NCBI RefSeq assembly: GCF_000695095.2
Contig: NZ_CP011454.1
Location: forward strand, 3,038,001-3,102,000
Reading direction: 5' to 3'
Length of the DNA stretch: 64,000 nt
Origin: Gemmatimonas phototrophica
Lineage (GTDB): Bacteria; Gemmatimonadota; Gemmatimonadetes; Gemmatimonadales; Gemmatimonadaceae
The notes beneath the pieces were generated by a model. It did no database searches and was not told the DNA's origin. It saw nothing but the letters and a program-made list of their open reading frames with translations. The position numbers and the translations under genes are program-made. How positions within the stretch are numbered: the stretch's first letter is position 1; each line of letters begins with the position of its first letter. This document shows, piece by piece, positions 49,376 through 58,081 of the stretch.

Positions 49376-51166
49376 TCAGAACTCGTCTGCTGCAAAGGCC
49401 ATAATGGGCGCACTGCCCGCCTGAATGGCGGTCAGCAGCGTTGCGGTCTCCGGCAGCAATCGGCCGAAGTAGAAGCGCGCCGTCTTGAGCTTGGCCTGAT
49501 GGAAGCGGGCGTCGCCCTCCCCCGCCGCCAGCTTGGCCTGAGACACGGTGGCCATACGCAGCCACTGCCATCCCACCGCCACGTAGCCCATAAGCTGCAG
49601 ATACTCGGTAGCCGCCGCGCCCACTTCGTCGGCGTTGGCAAAGCCTTTTTCGGCCAGCAGCATGGTGGCCTTCTGCAATTGATACAGCGAGGCGCCCAAG
49701 GCCTTGGCGTAGTCCTCCAATCCCTCCACCGATGCCGCGGTATCCACGTCGGCTTTGACCAGTTCGAAGAAGCGGCGCACCAGCCGTCCGCCTTCCATGG
49801 GCAACTTGCGCCCCACCAGATCCAGCGCCTGCACGGCATTCGTGCCTTCGTAGATCTGGGCAATGCGCGCATCACGCACGTACTGCTCGATGCCGTATTC
49901 CTTGATGTAGCCGTGTCCGCCCAGCGTCTGCAGCGCAATGTTGGCGTTGTCAAACCCCTTGTCCGTAAGGAACGCCTTGATCACCGGCGTCATGAGCGCC
50001 ACCAGATCTTCGGCCTCCTGACGCACCGCCGGGTCGGGGTGGCGATGCTCCAGATCAATGCGAATGCCCACTGCGTACGCGAGCGCGCGCATGCCTTCGT
50101 TGAGCGCCTTGATACGCAGCAGTCCCTTGCGCACATCGGGATGCACCAGAATGGGATCGGCCGGCCCCGACGGGTTTTTGGGCCCGGTGAGTGAGCGTCC
50201 CTGCAGACGGTCCTTCGCGTAGGCCAGCGCATTCTGATAGGCCACCTCCGACAAGCCGAGCCCCTGCAATCCCACCGCCAGGCGCGCACCGTTCATCATC
50301 ACGAACATGGCGCGCATGCCTTTGTGCGGCTCTCCCACCATCCAGCCGGTGGCATTGTCAAAGTTGAGCACGCAGGTGGCCGACGCCTTGATGCCCATTT
50401 TGTGCTCGACGCTGCCGCACGTCACACCGTTGGCGGCACCCACGCCGCCGTCGGCGGTGGGCAGGAACTTGGGGACAAGGAACAGCGAAATACCCTTGGT
50501 GCCGCTGGGCGCGTCAGGCAGCTTGGCCAACACCAGGTGCACGATGTTTTCCGTGAGGTCGTGCTCGCCGGCCGAAATGAAGATCTTCTGCCCGGTTATG
50601 GCATAGCTGCCATCGGCAGCAGGCACCGCCTTTGTGGAAATGATCCCCAGATCCGTCCCCGCATGCGCCTCGGTGAGGCACATGGTGCCGCCCCACGATC
50701 CATCAATCAGCTTGGGGAGAAAGCGTTCCTTGAGCTCGTCGGTGCCGTGACTCATGAGCGCGCTGTACGCGCCGTGAGAGAGCCCCGGATACATGGAGAA
50801 GGAGAGGTTGGCCGAACAGAGCATCTCCTCCATGACAAAGCGCACCATCTCAGGGAGTCCGGTCCCGCCGTACTTGGGTTCGGCGCTGATCGCGGTCCAC
50901 CCGTCGGCGGTATAGCGCTGGTACGCCTCCTTGAACCCGGATGGCGTTTTCACTTCACCATTCACCAGCGCAATGCCTTCCGCATCACCGCTCTGGTTGA
51001 TGGGAAACAACACCTCCTCGCAGAACTTGGCCCCACCGGCGAGCACTTCGTCGATCATCTCGGGGGTGGCGTCTTCAAAACCAGGCAGCGCAGCAAGCTG
51101 GCCGATATTGTGCACGTCGTTCAGCAGATACCGGATGTCGTCGAGCGGAGCGTTGTAGGCAGGCAT
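49376..51166 (-). CDS. Acyl-CoA dehydrogenase
   Basis: A 596 aa FAD-dependent enzyme catalysing the first step of fatty-acid beta-oxidation. An N-terminal helical region ('DIRYLLNDVHNIGQLAALPGF') typical of the long-form acyl-CoA dehydrogenases precedes the core. The core has CLTEAHAGTDLG, KIFISAGEHDL and the C-terminal FAD-binding helix motifs 'TLGGHGYIKEYGIEQYVRDARI' and 'IYEGTNAVQALDLVGRKL'. The Glu in YEGTN is the catalytic-base position of the usual family. A C-terminal extension ends the protein. Chain-length preference cannot be read. ATG 51166 is chosen; a GTG-started extension overlaps the divergent sppA region. Confidence 0.94.
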   Translation of the reverse strand: MPAYNAPLDDIRYLLNDVHNIGQLAALPGFEDATPEMIDEVLAGGAKFCEEVLFPINQSGDAEGIALVNGEVKTPSGFKEAYQRYTADGWTAISAEPKYGGTGLPEMVRFVMEEMLCSANLSFSMYPGLSHGAYSALMSHGTDELKERFLPKLIDGSWGGTMCLTEAHAGTDLGIISTKAVPAADGSYAITGQKIFISAGEHDLTENIVHLVLAKLPDAPSGTKGISLFLVPKFLPTADGGVGAANGVTCGSVEHKMGIKASATCVLNFDNATGWMVGEPHKGMRAMFVMMNGARLAVGLQGLGLSEVAYQNALAYAKDRLQGRSLTGPKNPSGPADPILVHPDVRKGLLRIKALNEGMRALAYAVGIRIDLEHRHPDPAVRQEAEDLVALMTPVIKAFLTDKGFDNANIALQTLGGHGYIKEYGIEQYVRDARIAQIYEGTNAVQALDLVGRKLPMEGGRLVRRFFELVKADVDTAASVEGLEDYAKALGASLYQLQKATMLLAEKGFANADEVGAAATEYLQLMGYVAVGWQWLRMATVSQAKLAAGEGDARFHQAKLKTARFYFGRLLPETATLLTAIQAGSAPIMAFAADEF

Positions 51167-51341
51167 GGGCAAGGGCTCGGGTGGGGTGAATCTCCAAGCT
51201 GTGGCCCGGACCGTGCGGCGGCAAGGGTATTTTGCGACGGTCGCGTCATGTTTTGGCCGCGGGCCGGGAGGCTCGGAACCGAACACGACCGCCCGCCGTA
51301 TCGATTATTGTCTCTTCATCCCCAATGGAGTAACCACAGTC

Positions 51342-53228
51342 ATGAAGCAGTTTTTCGCGGCGCTGGCAGCGAACCTGGTCACCATTGCCGTCTGTGTGGT
51401 GGCCGGTGTCCTCCTCATCATTGGCATAGCGGCCTCGGCCGGCTCCCGCCCCGCCACGGAAGTGCGGCAGGGCTCCGTGCTGGTCGTAGACCTCGAACGT
51501 CCCTTGTCCGACCAACCCGCCAAGGCCGAGCAGCGGTCGTTCTTTGACGAGGCCTTGTCTGCCGGGCGCGACGCGCTGCCGTTGCGGTCGGCGTTGGTGG
51601 CCATCAAGGCCGCCGCCGAAGATGACCGGATCAGTGGCATTCTGCTGCGCGGCGCGGTGGCGAGTGATGGCACGCGCTCCGGTTACGCCGCCCTGCGGGA
51701 ATTCCGACAGGCGCTGACCGCGTTTGCGGCCAAGAAGAAGCCCGTGCACGCGTATCTCGTGAACCCCGATGCGGCCACCTACTATGTAGCGTCGGCGGCG
51801 AGCCAGATCACGCTCGATCCGTTCGGCTCATTGTTGCTCCCCGGGCTGGCGTCGGAACAGCTGTTTCTGAGCGGGATGTTTGAGAAGTACGGCATTGGGA
51901 TGCAGGTGAGCCGCGTAGGCAAGTTCAAGGCGGCCGTGGAACCGTACACCCGCACCAACATGAGCCCGGAAAACCGCCAGCAGGTGGAGAGTTTCCTGGG
52001 CGATTTATGGAGCGAGGTGAAGAGCGGTATCGCGCAGAGCCGCGGTGTGGATACGGTGTCGCTGCAAACGATTGTTGATGGACAGGGGATTATTCTGCCC
52101 GCCGACGCGCTCTCGGCGAAGCTGGTGGACCGTGTGGCGTACTTCGATGTGGTGCTGAACGATCTGCAGAAGCTGGCGGGGACGGACAAGAGCGCTGGCA
52201 AGTCGGGTGGCAAAGACAGCACCCGCGCCGCCGAACTGGCCCAGTTGCTCGACCTGCCGTCGCTGCCGCAAATCACGCTTGATGCCTACGCGCCAGTCGC
52301 CATGGCCAAGGACCGCATGATTGGCGCGAGCCAGGCCGTGGCGGTGGTCTACGCCGAAGGGGACATCGTGGATGGCGAAGGTGGCGACGGGCAGATTGGC
52401 GGCACGGCGCTGTCGCGCGAACTGCGCAAGCTGCGTACAACCGCTTCGGTCAAGGCGGTCGTGTTGCGTGTGAACAGCCCGGGGGGCAGCGCCATTGCAT
52501 CGGAGCAGATTCAGCGCGAACTCACTCTCATTGCCAAGTCGAAGCCCGTGGTGGTGTCGATGGGTTCGCTGGCGGCCAGTGGTGGTTATTGGATCAGCAC
52601 CGCGGCCGCGCGGATTTTCGCGGAGCCCAACACGATTACCGGTTCCATTGGCGTGTTCTCGCTGGTGCCCAACATCAAGACACTCGCGAACAGGCAGGGG
52701 ATCACGTTCGATACCGTGAAGACCGGCCGGTACGCCGATATTTTCACGCTGTCGCGCCCGCGCACCGAGGCGGAGCTGGCGGTGCTGCAGCGCGGCACCG
52801 ATGCCGTGTACGACGCGTTCCTGCAGCGCGTGTCCACCGCCCGCACGTTGTCGCTCGATTCGGTACGGATCATTGCCGAAGGACGCGTGTGGTCGGGGAC
52901 GCAGGCGCTGCGCATTGGCCTGGTGGACTCACTGGGCGGGCTTGATGCTGCGCTCAAGGCCGCGGCGTCATTGGCCAAGCTCACGGGCGACTATGAGGTG
53001 CGGGAGTATCCGCGAGTGAAGTCGGCCACGGAGCGCATTACGGAGCTGCTGGAAAACAAGCCGGCGCCGGTGGCGGCGCGGGCAGAGGCGGCGCTGCAGC
53101 AGTTGCAGGCACGCGGCGCTGCGGCCGATCTGGCGCGCGCGGTGACGCAGGAGCTCACGATGCTCATGTCGTACAACGATCCGCGCGGCGTGTATGCGCG
53201 CCTGCCGTACATTTTGCGGGTGCGGTAA
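51342..53228 (+). CDS. sppA: Signal peptide peptidase SppA, 67K type
   Basis: A 628 aa membrane-anchored peptidase that degrades cleaved signal peptides. It has an N-terminal membrane helix (ANLVTIAVCVVAGVLLIIGIA) and two S49 domains. The catalytic Lys lies in the first domain (SRVGKFKAAVEPYTR) and the nucleophile Ser in the second (VVVSMGSLAASGGYWIS). Together with 'LRVNSPGGSAIASEQI' and 'ITGSIGVFSLVPN' these match the tandem-domain 67K form. I chose ATG 51342 over a longer frame antisense to the acyl-CoA dehydrogenase start. A long palindrome follows the stop. Confidence 0.95.
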   Translation: MKQFFAALAANLVTIAVCVVAGVLLIIGIAASAGSRPATEVRQGSVLVVDLERPLSDQPAKAEQRSFFDEALSAGRDALPLRSALVAIKAAAEDDRISGILLRGAVASDGTRSGYAALREFRQALTAFAAKKKPVHAYLVNPDAATYYVASAASQITLDPFGSLLLPGLASEQLFLSGMFEKYGIGMQVSRVGKFKAAVEPYTRTNMSPENRQQVESFLGDLWSEVKSGIAQSRGVDTVSLQTIVDGQGIILPADALSAKLVDRVAYFDVVLNDLQKLAGTDKSAGKSGGKDSTRAAELAQLLDLPSLPQITLDAYAPVAMAKDRMIGASQAVAVVYAEGDIVDGEGGDGQIGGTALSRELRKLRTTASVKAVVLRVNSPGGSAIASEQIQRELTLIAKSKPVVVSMGSLAASGGYWISTAAARIFAEPNTITGSIGVFSLVPNIKTLANRQGITFDTVKTGRYADIFTLSRPRTEAELAVLQRGTDAVYDAFLQRVSTARTLSLDSVRIIAEGRVWSGTQALRIGLVDSLGGLDAALKAAASLAKLTGDYEVREYPRVKSATERITELLENKPAPVAARAEAALQQLQARGAAADLARAVTQELTMLMSYNDPRGVYARLPYILRVR

Positions 53229-53245
53229 CTGCCACTGCAGAGAAA

Positions 53246-53341
53246 GCACCACGGATAAAAACTGATGGGTCACGGATGGAACACGGATCAATCATGTTTT
53301 CCGTGTTCCTTCTGTGACCCATCAGTTTTTGTCCGTGGTGC
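53246..53341. repeat. Long imperfect palindrome (42-base arms)
   Basis: Arms 53246-53287 and 53300-53341 are reverse complements with only three mismatches, around a 12-base loop. The arm is built from repeats of CACGGAT (three per arm), with GCACCACGGAT at the outer edge and TGATGGGTCACGGAT inside. Partial pairing continues outward (CTGCAGAGAAA with TTTCTGCAG). It starts 18 bases after the sppA stop, between convergent genes. It could be a mobile REP/MITE-like element, a bidirectional terminator, or both. Confidence 0.85.
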
Positions 53342-53408
53342 TGTTGGCAGTTTCTGCAGTTTCCGCGTTTCGCAGTACGCTCAAGGACGCCGAAACGTCC
53401 GCGGCGAC

Positions 53409-53786
53409 TCAGCTCTCGATGACCGGCGTGGTCCAGGCACCAGGAGTCACTTTGCGGGCGGCCTCGAGCCGATGGCCCTGCGCCTCCCAATCGGCCAGCT
53501 CGGCGCGCGCGCGCGCGAGATGGGCCGCGGCCTTGGCGATGCACGGTACGATGCCACGGGCCTGCACGTCGGCCAACGCCCACTCAGCGGCCCCCACACG
53601 AGCCCGGTTGATGGCCAGCTGCTCAACACAACGGGTGGCGTGAAAGCGGCTCCACGCCGCCATGGGGCGGTCGTCGTCGATACCGTACCAGGCCCAAATG
53701 CCGTCGTTGACCGGGACCGAATCCACGAGGATCAGATCGATGTCGTCGGGGATGGACACCGTGGCGTCCGAACTGTGCATGTTCAT
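53409..53786 (-). CDS. Hypothetical small protein
   Basis: A 125 aa soluble protein I do not recognise. The first 55 residues are acidic (SIPDDIDLILVDSVPVNDG) with a Trp-rich patch (IWAWYGIDDDRPMAAW). The rest is helical and Ala-rich (AAHLARARAELADWEAQGHR). Third codon positions are strongly G/C, which supports coding on this strand. It converges with sppA across the palindrome and has its start 135 bases from the divergent secreted protein gene. Confidence 0.7.
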   Translation of the reverse strand: MNMHSSDATVSIPDDIDLILVDSVPVNDGIWAWYGIDDDRPMAAWSRFHATRCVEQLAINRARVGAAEWALADVQARGIVPCIAKAAAHLARARAELADWEAQGHRLEAARKVTPGAWTTPVIES

Positions 53787-53921
53787 GGGGAGTCACCAAA
53801 AGGGTGGACGGAAGGCATTGCCGCTGGCAGGAATCGTCAAGTGCAGTGATCCTGTGCGCTCTGACACTAACTCAAGCCGGTGCGTGTGCACCATGGTTCC
53901 CACGGCGTCTACATTCCGAAG

Positions 53922-54977
53922 ATGCCTATCCGACTCACACCGGCCCGCACGCTTGCGGCGCTGACCATTCTGCTCGGGCCAGCCGCGACACCTATGCTGC
54001 CACTCCGGGCACAGGCTGGCCCGCGCCCCAAGGTGACCAGTGCGCCGACCACCAAGGCCGCCGCCAAAGGCACCGCCGCCGCCGATACCACCGCCAAGTC
54101 CGCTTATCCCACGGGCGGGACATCTGCCGCCGCGCGTGCGCTGGCGGGAAAACCCACTCCCGTATGGCCTGTGCCGGGCCCCTCTCCACTCCCCGGGAGC
54201 GTGCTGCCGGCCTCGCGCATCATTGCGTACTATGGCAATCCCTTCTCCAAGCGCATGGGTGTGCTGGGCGAGTACCCCAAGCCGGAGATGCTGCAGCGCC
54301 TAGACCGTGAAGTGGCGGCGTGGCGCAAGGCCGACCCGTCAACGCCGGTGCAGCCGGCATTGCACCTCATTACCACCGTGGCTCAGGGAGATGCGGGGAA
54401 GGACGGCAAGTACCGCATGCGCCACGGTGATGCCCTGACGGAGAAGGTGTATGGCTGGGCGAAGGAACGGAACGCCCTGCTCTTTTTGGATGTGCAGGTG
54501 GGGTTGAGCACCATTCAGGAAGAGCTGCCACGCCTGGAAGCGTGGTTGTCCAAACCCGATGTGCACTTTGGCATGGACCCCGAATTCTCCATGAAGGACG
54601 GCACCAAGCCGGGGCGAAAGATTGGCAGCTATGACGCGGCCGATGTGAACTGGGTCATTGACCAGCTGGCACGCATCGTGACCGCCAACAAACTGCCGCC
54701 GAAGATTCTGGTGGTGCATCGGTTCACGAAGCCGATGCTGACGAATGCCACGAAGATCAAGCGCGATCCGCGGGTGCAGGTGGTCATCCACATGGACGGC
54801 TGGGGGCCGCCAAGTCTCAAGCGCGATTCGTACGCGGCGTATGTGTACGCGGAGCCCGTGCAGTTTGCCGGATTCAAGTTGTTCTACAAGAACGATCGCA
54901 AGTACGGCGGGCCCCTCATGACGCCGACACAGCTGTTGGCGCTCACGCCGAAGCCGTTGTACATCCAGTATCAGTAG
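53922..54977 (+). CDS. Secreted hypothetical protein
   Basis: A 351 aa exported protein. The signal peptide (ARTLAALTILLGPAATPMLPLRAQA) is followed by a disordered Ala/Thr/Pro/Lys linker to about residue 80. A mixed alpha/beta domain follows ('RIIAYYGNPFSKRMGVLGEY', 'ALLFLDVQVGLSTIQEELP', 'VHFGMDPEFSM', 'ILVVHRFTKPML', 'VQVVIHMDGWG'). The order of strands with Asp, His and Glu at strand ends suggests a TIM-barrel, possibly glycoside-hydrolase-like. That is a pattern guess, as no family signature is seen. I chose ATG 53922 for the signal peptide. Confidence 0.75.
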   Translation: MPIRLTPARTLAALTILLGPAATPMLPLRAQAGPRPKVTSAPTTKAAAKGTAAADTTAKSAYPTGGTSAAARALAGKPTPVWPVPGPSPLPGSVLPASRIIAYYGNPFSKRMGVLGEYPKPEMLQRLDREVAAWRKADPSTPVQPALHLITTVAQGDAGKDGKYRMRHGDALTEKVYGWAKERNALLFLDVQVGLSTIQEELPRLEAWLSKPDVHFGMDPEFSMKDGTKPGRKIGSYDAADVNWVIDQLARIVTANKLPPKILVVHRFTKPMLTNATKIKRDPRVQVVIHMDGWGPPSLKRDSYAAYVYAEPVQFAGFKLFYKNDRKYGGPLMTPTQLLALTPKPLYIQYQ

Positions 54978-55035
54978 AATGGGTGTTCGGCGACTCGGTT
55001 TGAACTGCTAGAGGGCACACCGCCGTTCAACCGCC

Positions 55036-57243
55036 TCACTCCCACGACAGCGACATCAGGAACGACACGCGTCGCGGCAGTCCCGGTTCGAAGTAGCGAT
55101 TGCGTGTGGCATTGACCACGAGGCTCGACGCGTAGCGCCGATCAAAGGCGTTCTCCAGCGATACCGTGGGCTGCATTCGCACACCGCCCACGGCGGGGAC
55201 ATCGTACCCGGCACGCCAGTTCCACACGCTGTAGCCGGCCCCGTAAATGGTACCGGCATCATTGGCACTGGCCCGAGAGGCCGCCGTGTATTCCACCGTG
55301 CTCCAGAGGCCGCGCGCGCGCAGCGTGCTGAAGGCTTGCAGATACTGTTCCGGCACACCGGGAATGCGCTTGCCCGCGAATGACACGGTGCCAACATCGT
55401 AGCGATCAAAGCGGAATTTGGACCAGGTGTAGGCGGCGCCAATATCTACGGCACGCCACTCACCGCGCACACTGGTTTCGGCTCCAGTGCGCGTGGAGCG
55501 GCCGGCATTGCGGAAGGCGCGGCGTCCGGGCTGATTGGGCACGTCGAACGGCACCAGCTCATCCAGCACCGCCGCGCGAAAGAGCGCGACATCAGCGCGT
55601 ATATGCTGCCAGAGCACGGCCTGCGTTCCGATCTCCACCGTACGCGTCCGCTGCGGCTCGAGCTGCGCATTCAATCCTGCCGCGCCATCCGCCTGGTTGG
55701 TGAGTTCCGTGACCGTGGGCGTTTCGAACGCCGTGGACAGATTGGCATAAAGCGACCAGAGCGGCCGTGCCCGCCAGGTGAGTCCCAGCATCGGACTCAC
55801 CGCGCCCAGCGTTCGATTGCCGGAGTCGTTGAGATTGGTGGCCGTGATGAAGCGATCCGTGACACGAAACGCCACCTGGTCGTAGCGCAGTGCGGCGCTG
55901 GCAAAGAGTCCGTGCGGCGCTTCCACTTCGACGCGCCCGTAACCGCCCACACTAGACGCCCGTTCCTGCTGTTCCAGACGGGTGGCTCCGCGCTCGACAC
56001 GCGACACCGGGCATTGCACGGTGGGCGGCGCACTGGGCGCGACGGCGGCACAATTCTCGAAGTTGGAGCGCTCATCGGCTTGCGCCTGGGCGTCCACACC
56101 AGCGCCGAGTCGAACGGGCCACGGAGTGTTGGGCAGCCGCCAGGCTCCATGTACGCCACCACCAACCACCTGCCGATCCACCGCCACAATGGCAAACGGC
56201 AGCGGATTGTCGAGGGTACGCGTCGCCCCAAACAGTGAGGCACGCAGGGTACCACCCGCGACATCGCGTTCGGCCAGCAGCGCCACCTGCGACTGGCGAG
56301 CCGCCTTGCGGGAGCGACGCGTGATATTCAGCGAATCCGGGAGGCGAGGATCACGCGACAGCTCGGCGGCTGTGAGTGCGCCGGTATTCTCGGCCCGCGG
56401 GGCATCGTAGTGCGTGCCCTGCACTTCCCAGCGGGTACCCGCAATCGTTGCCAACCCACGCGCAAAAAGACTGGACGCATCAAGACGCGACCAGGTGCGC
56501 GGCCCATTCCCGGCGGTACGAGTGGCCGACAGCAGCCACGCCGCCCGCTGCCAGCGGCCGGTGGTATCGGCCTGTGTTCCGGAGAGCTGGGCATTGGCGC
56601 GCTGCAAGCCGCCGCCATCCCACAGACGCAGCTGCGCACTCAACGGGGCCGATGATGGTGCGCGTGAGCGCATGTTGATCACGCCGCCAGCCGCATTGCC
56701 ATAGAGTGCGGCGGCGGTGCCACGCACCACATCCACCTGCTCCACCGTTTCGAGGTCCAGCCAATCGGTGGGGGTCTGTCCATCGGGGAGCGACAGCGGG
56801 ACGCCATCACGCAATACACGGACGCCACGCACACCAAAGGCCGAGCGCGCACCGAATCCGCGAAGGGCGATACGCTGGTCCTGCGAGGGATTGGCCCGAT
56901 CCTGCACCTGCACACCGGGCACCCCCAGCAGTAAATCACTCACGCCCGTGCGGCGCAGGGCAGGCCGTGCCGACAACGGTGCGGTAGACACCGCGAAGGG
57001 CAGTTCAAACGGCGAGCGAGCGGCGTCGCGGGTTACGCTGACGTTGACCGCCTGGAGATTCTGCGCGGCCCGCGCTTTCGCGGAATCGGCTGCCGACTGA
57101 GGTGTGGTTTGCTGGGCGTGCAGCGACGGGGTGAGCGCACCGGCCAGCAGCCCCATTTGTACCAGCGAGCGGACGCCGGCAGCGATCACGGCGAGGAGTG
57201 GACGACAGACGCGTCCGGATGCGGAGGCAGGATTTTGAAGCAC
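55036..57243 (-). CDS. TonB-dependent outer-membrane receptor
   Basis: A 735 aa receptor if started at GTG 57243; ATG 57156 is the alternative, and no clear ribosome site decides between them. A signal peptide ends near LHAQ. The plug domain (about 70-185) has 'DLLLGVPGVQVQDRANPSQ', 'IALRGFGARSAFGVRGVRVL' and 'VDVVRGTAAALYGNAAGGVI'. The 22-strand barrel follows, and the chain ends FLMSLSWE. A C-terminal Glu in place of an aromatic residue is unusual. Family resemblance is to siderophore and iron-complex receptors; the ligand is not readable. No TonB box was identified with confidence. Confidence 0.92.
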   Translation of the reverse strand: MLQNPASASGRVCRPLLAVIAAGVRSLVQMGLLAGALTPSLHAQQTTPQSAADSAKARAAQNLQAVNVSVTRDAARSPFELPFAVSTAPLSARPALRRTGVSDLLLGVPGVQVQDRANPSQDQRIALRGFGARSAFGVRGVRVLRDGVPLSLPDGQTPTDWLDLETVEQVDVVRGTAAALYGNAAGGVINMRSRAPSSAPLSAQLRLWDGGGLQRANAQLSGTQADTTGRWQRAAWLLSATRTAGNGPRTWSRLDASSLFARGLATIAGTRWEVQGTHYDAPRAENTGALTAAELSRDPRLPDSLNITRRSRKAARQSQVALLAERDVAGGTLRASLFGATRTLDNPLPFAIVAVDRQVVGGGVHGAWRLPNTPWPVRLGAGVDAQAQADERSNFENCAAVAPSAPPTVQCPVSRVERGATRLEQQERASSVGGYGRVEVEAPHGLFASAALRYDQVAFRVTDRFITATNLNDSGNRTLGAVSPMLGLTWRARPLWSLYANLSTAFETPTVTELTNQADGAAGLNAQLEPQRTRTVEIGTQAVLWQHIRADVALFRAAVLDELVPFDVPNQPGRRAFRNAGRSTRTGAETSVRGEWRAVDIGAAYTWSKFRFDRYDVGTVSFAGKRIPGVPEQYLQAFSTLRARGLWSTVEYTAASRASANDAGTIYGAGYSVWNWRAGYDVPAVGGVRMQPTVSLENAFDRRYASSLVVNATRNRYFEPGLPRRVSFLMSLSWE

Positions 57244-57307
57244 CCTGCGATCTATCGTGTGGGGAGGAGGGAGGGAATCCCTTGGCCTCAATTCCCGCAG
57301 CCGGGCG

Positions 57308-57931
57308 TCACTTCGTGTCGGTGGAGCAGCTGGGTTTCCGATCGAGCGGGCTGTCGTCGAACAGCTCTCCGGTGCGCGAACAAATGATGCCGGTGTTGGT
57401 ATCGCGCACCGACATGAACCAGTGCGAGCGGGACGCATTGGATTCCACCACGCGCTGCTCCGTTGGCAGGGTCATCCCGCGGGCGCGGAGTTCGGGCCAG
57501 GTGGCAAAGCGCTGGTTGAGAATGCGGAAGGCCGACTGCTGGGCATAGACCTTGGTCAGCGTTCCTGACACGGCGGTTCGGCTGCGGTCGGCCGTCATGC
57601 TGCCGCTGACCTTGAGACTCGCAATGGCAATGGTGAGCATAACGAACACCACGACCAGACTGGTAACCAGCACATGGTCACGCTCGGCGCGCGACACGGA
57701 GGCGCTGACCGGCGGTGAGGTGTAGTCAGCGGTACCAGCCATCCGGGCGCGCTGCGCACCAGCTTGCCGTGAGGGTTTTCCCGTTGCGTACAGTGCCCGT
57801 CCGCCCATCATGGAAGGGTCCTCCGGTTTGGCGGCCGCCGGCGACGGTGGCATCCACCCCGCCGGGCGCTGCGCGGCGCGAAACTTGTCGGCCGCCAACG
57901 TAGAGGGACGGCGCAGCGGAGAAGAGGACAT
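57308..57931 (-). CDS. Hypothetical single-pass protein with pilin-like C-terminus
   Basis: A 207 aa protein. About 85 disordered residues rich in Pro, Ala and Arg precede one membrane helix (VLVTSLVVVFVMLTIAIASLKV, about 87-108). A small outer domain follows ('YAQQSAFRILNQRFATWPEL', 'RSHWFMSVRDTNTGIICSRTGELFDDSPLDRKPSCS'). The two-Cys ending and the 'W-x-D-T-x-T-G-I-x-C' pattern recall type IV pilin C-terminal domains, but no prepilin leader is present. The position upstream of the TonB receptor on the same strand may be coincidental. Function unknown. Confidence 0.7.
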   Translation of the reverse strand: MSSSPLRRPSTLAADKFRAAQRPAGWMPPSPAAAKPEDPSMMGGRALYATGKPSRQAGAQRARMAGTADYTSPPVSASVSRAERDHVLVTSLVVVFVMLTIAIASLKVSGSMTADRSRTAVSGTLTKVYAQQSAFRILNQRFATWPELRARGMTLPTEQRVVESNASRSHWFMSVRDTNTGIICSRTGELFDDSPLDRKPSCSTDTK

Positions 57932-58081
57932 GGCATCATGTTACGGAATGGACGATTACCACGACATAGCGGCATCGGCATTCCTGTCACAACGTGAGCA
58001 TTAATCCAAACATTTCTGTGACAAGCCGCTCGTCACCACCAGCCACGATTCACCCACACCGTTCGGTGTAAATTTCCTCCC

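Noticed and set aside
53265-53849. A 194-residue plus-strand frame across the palindrome
   Set aside because: It starts inside the palindrome and is antisense to the better supported 53409-53786 gene.
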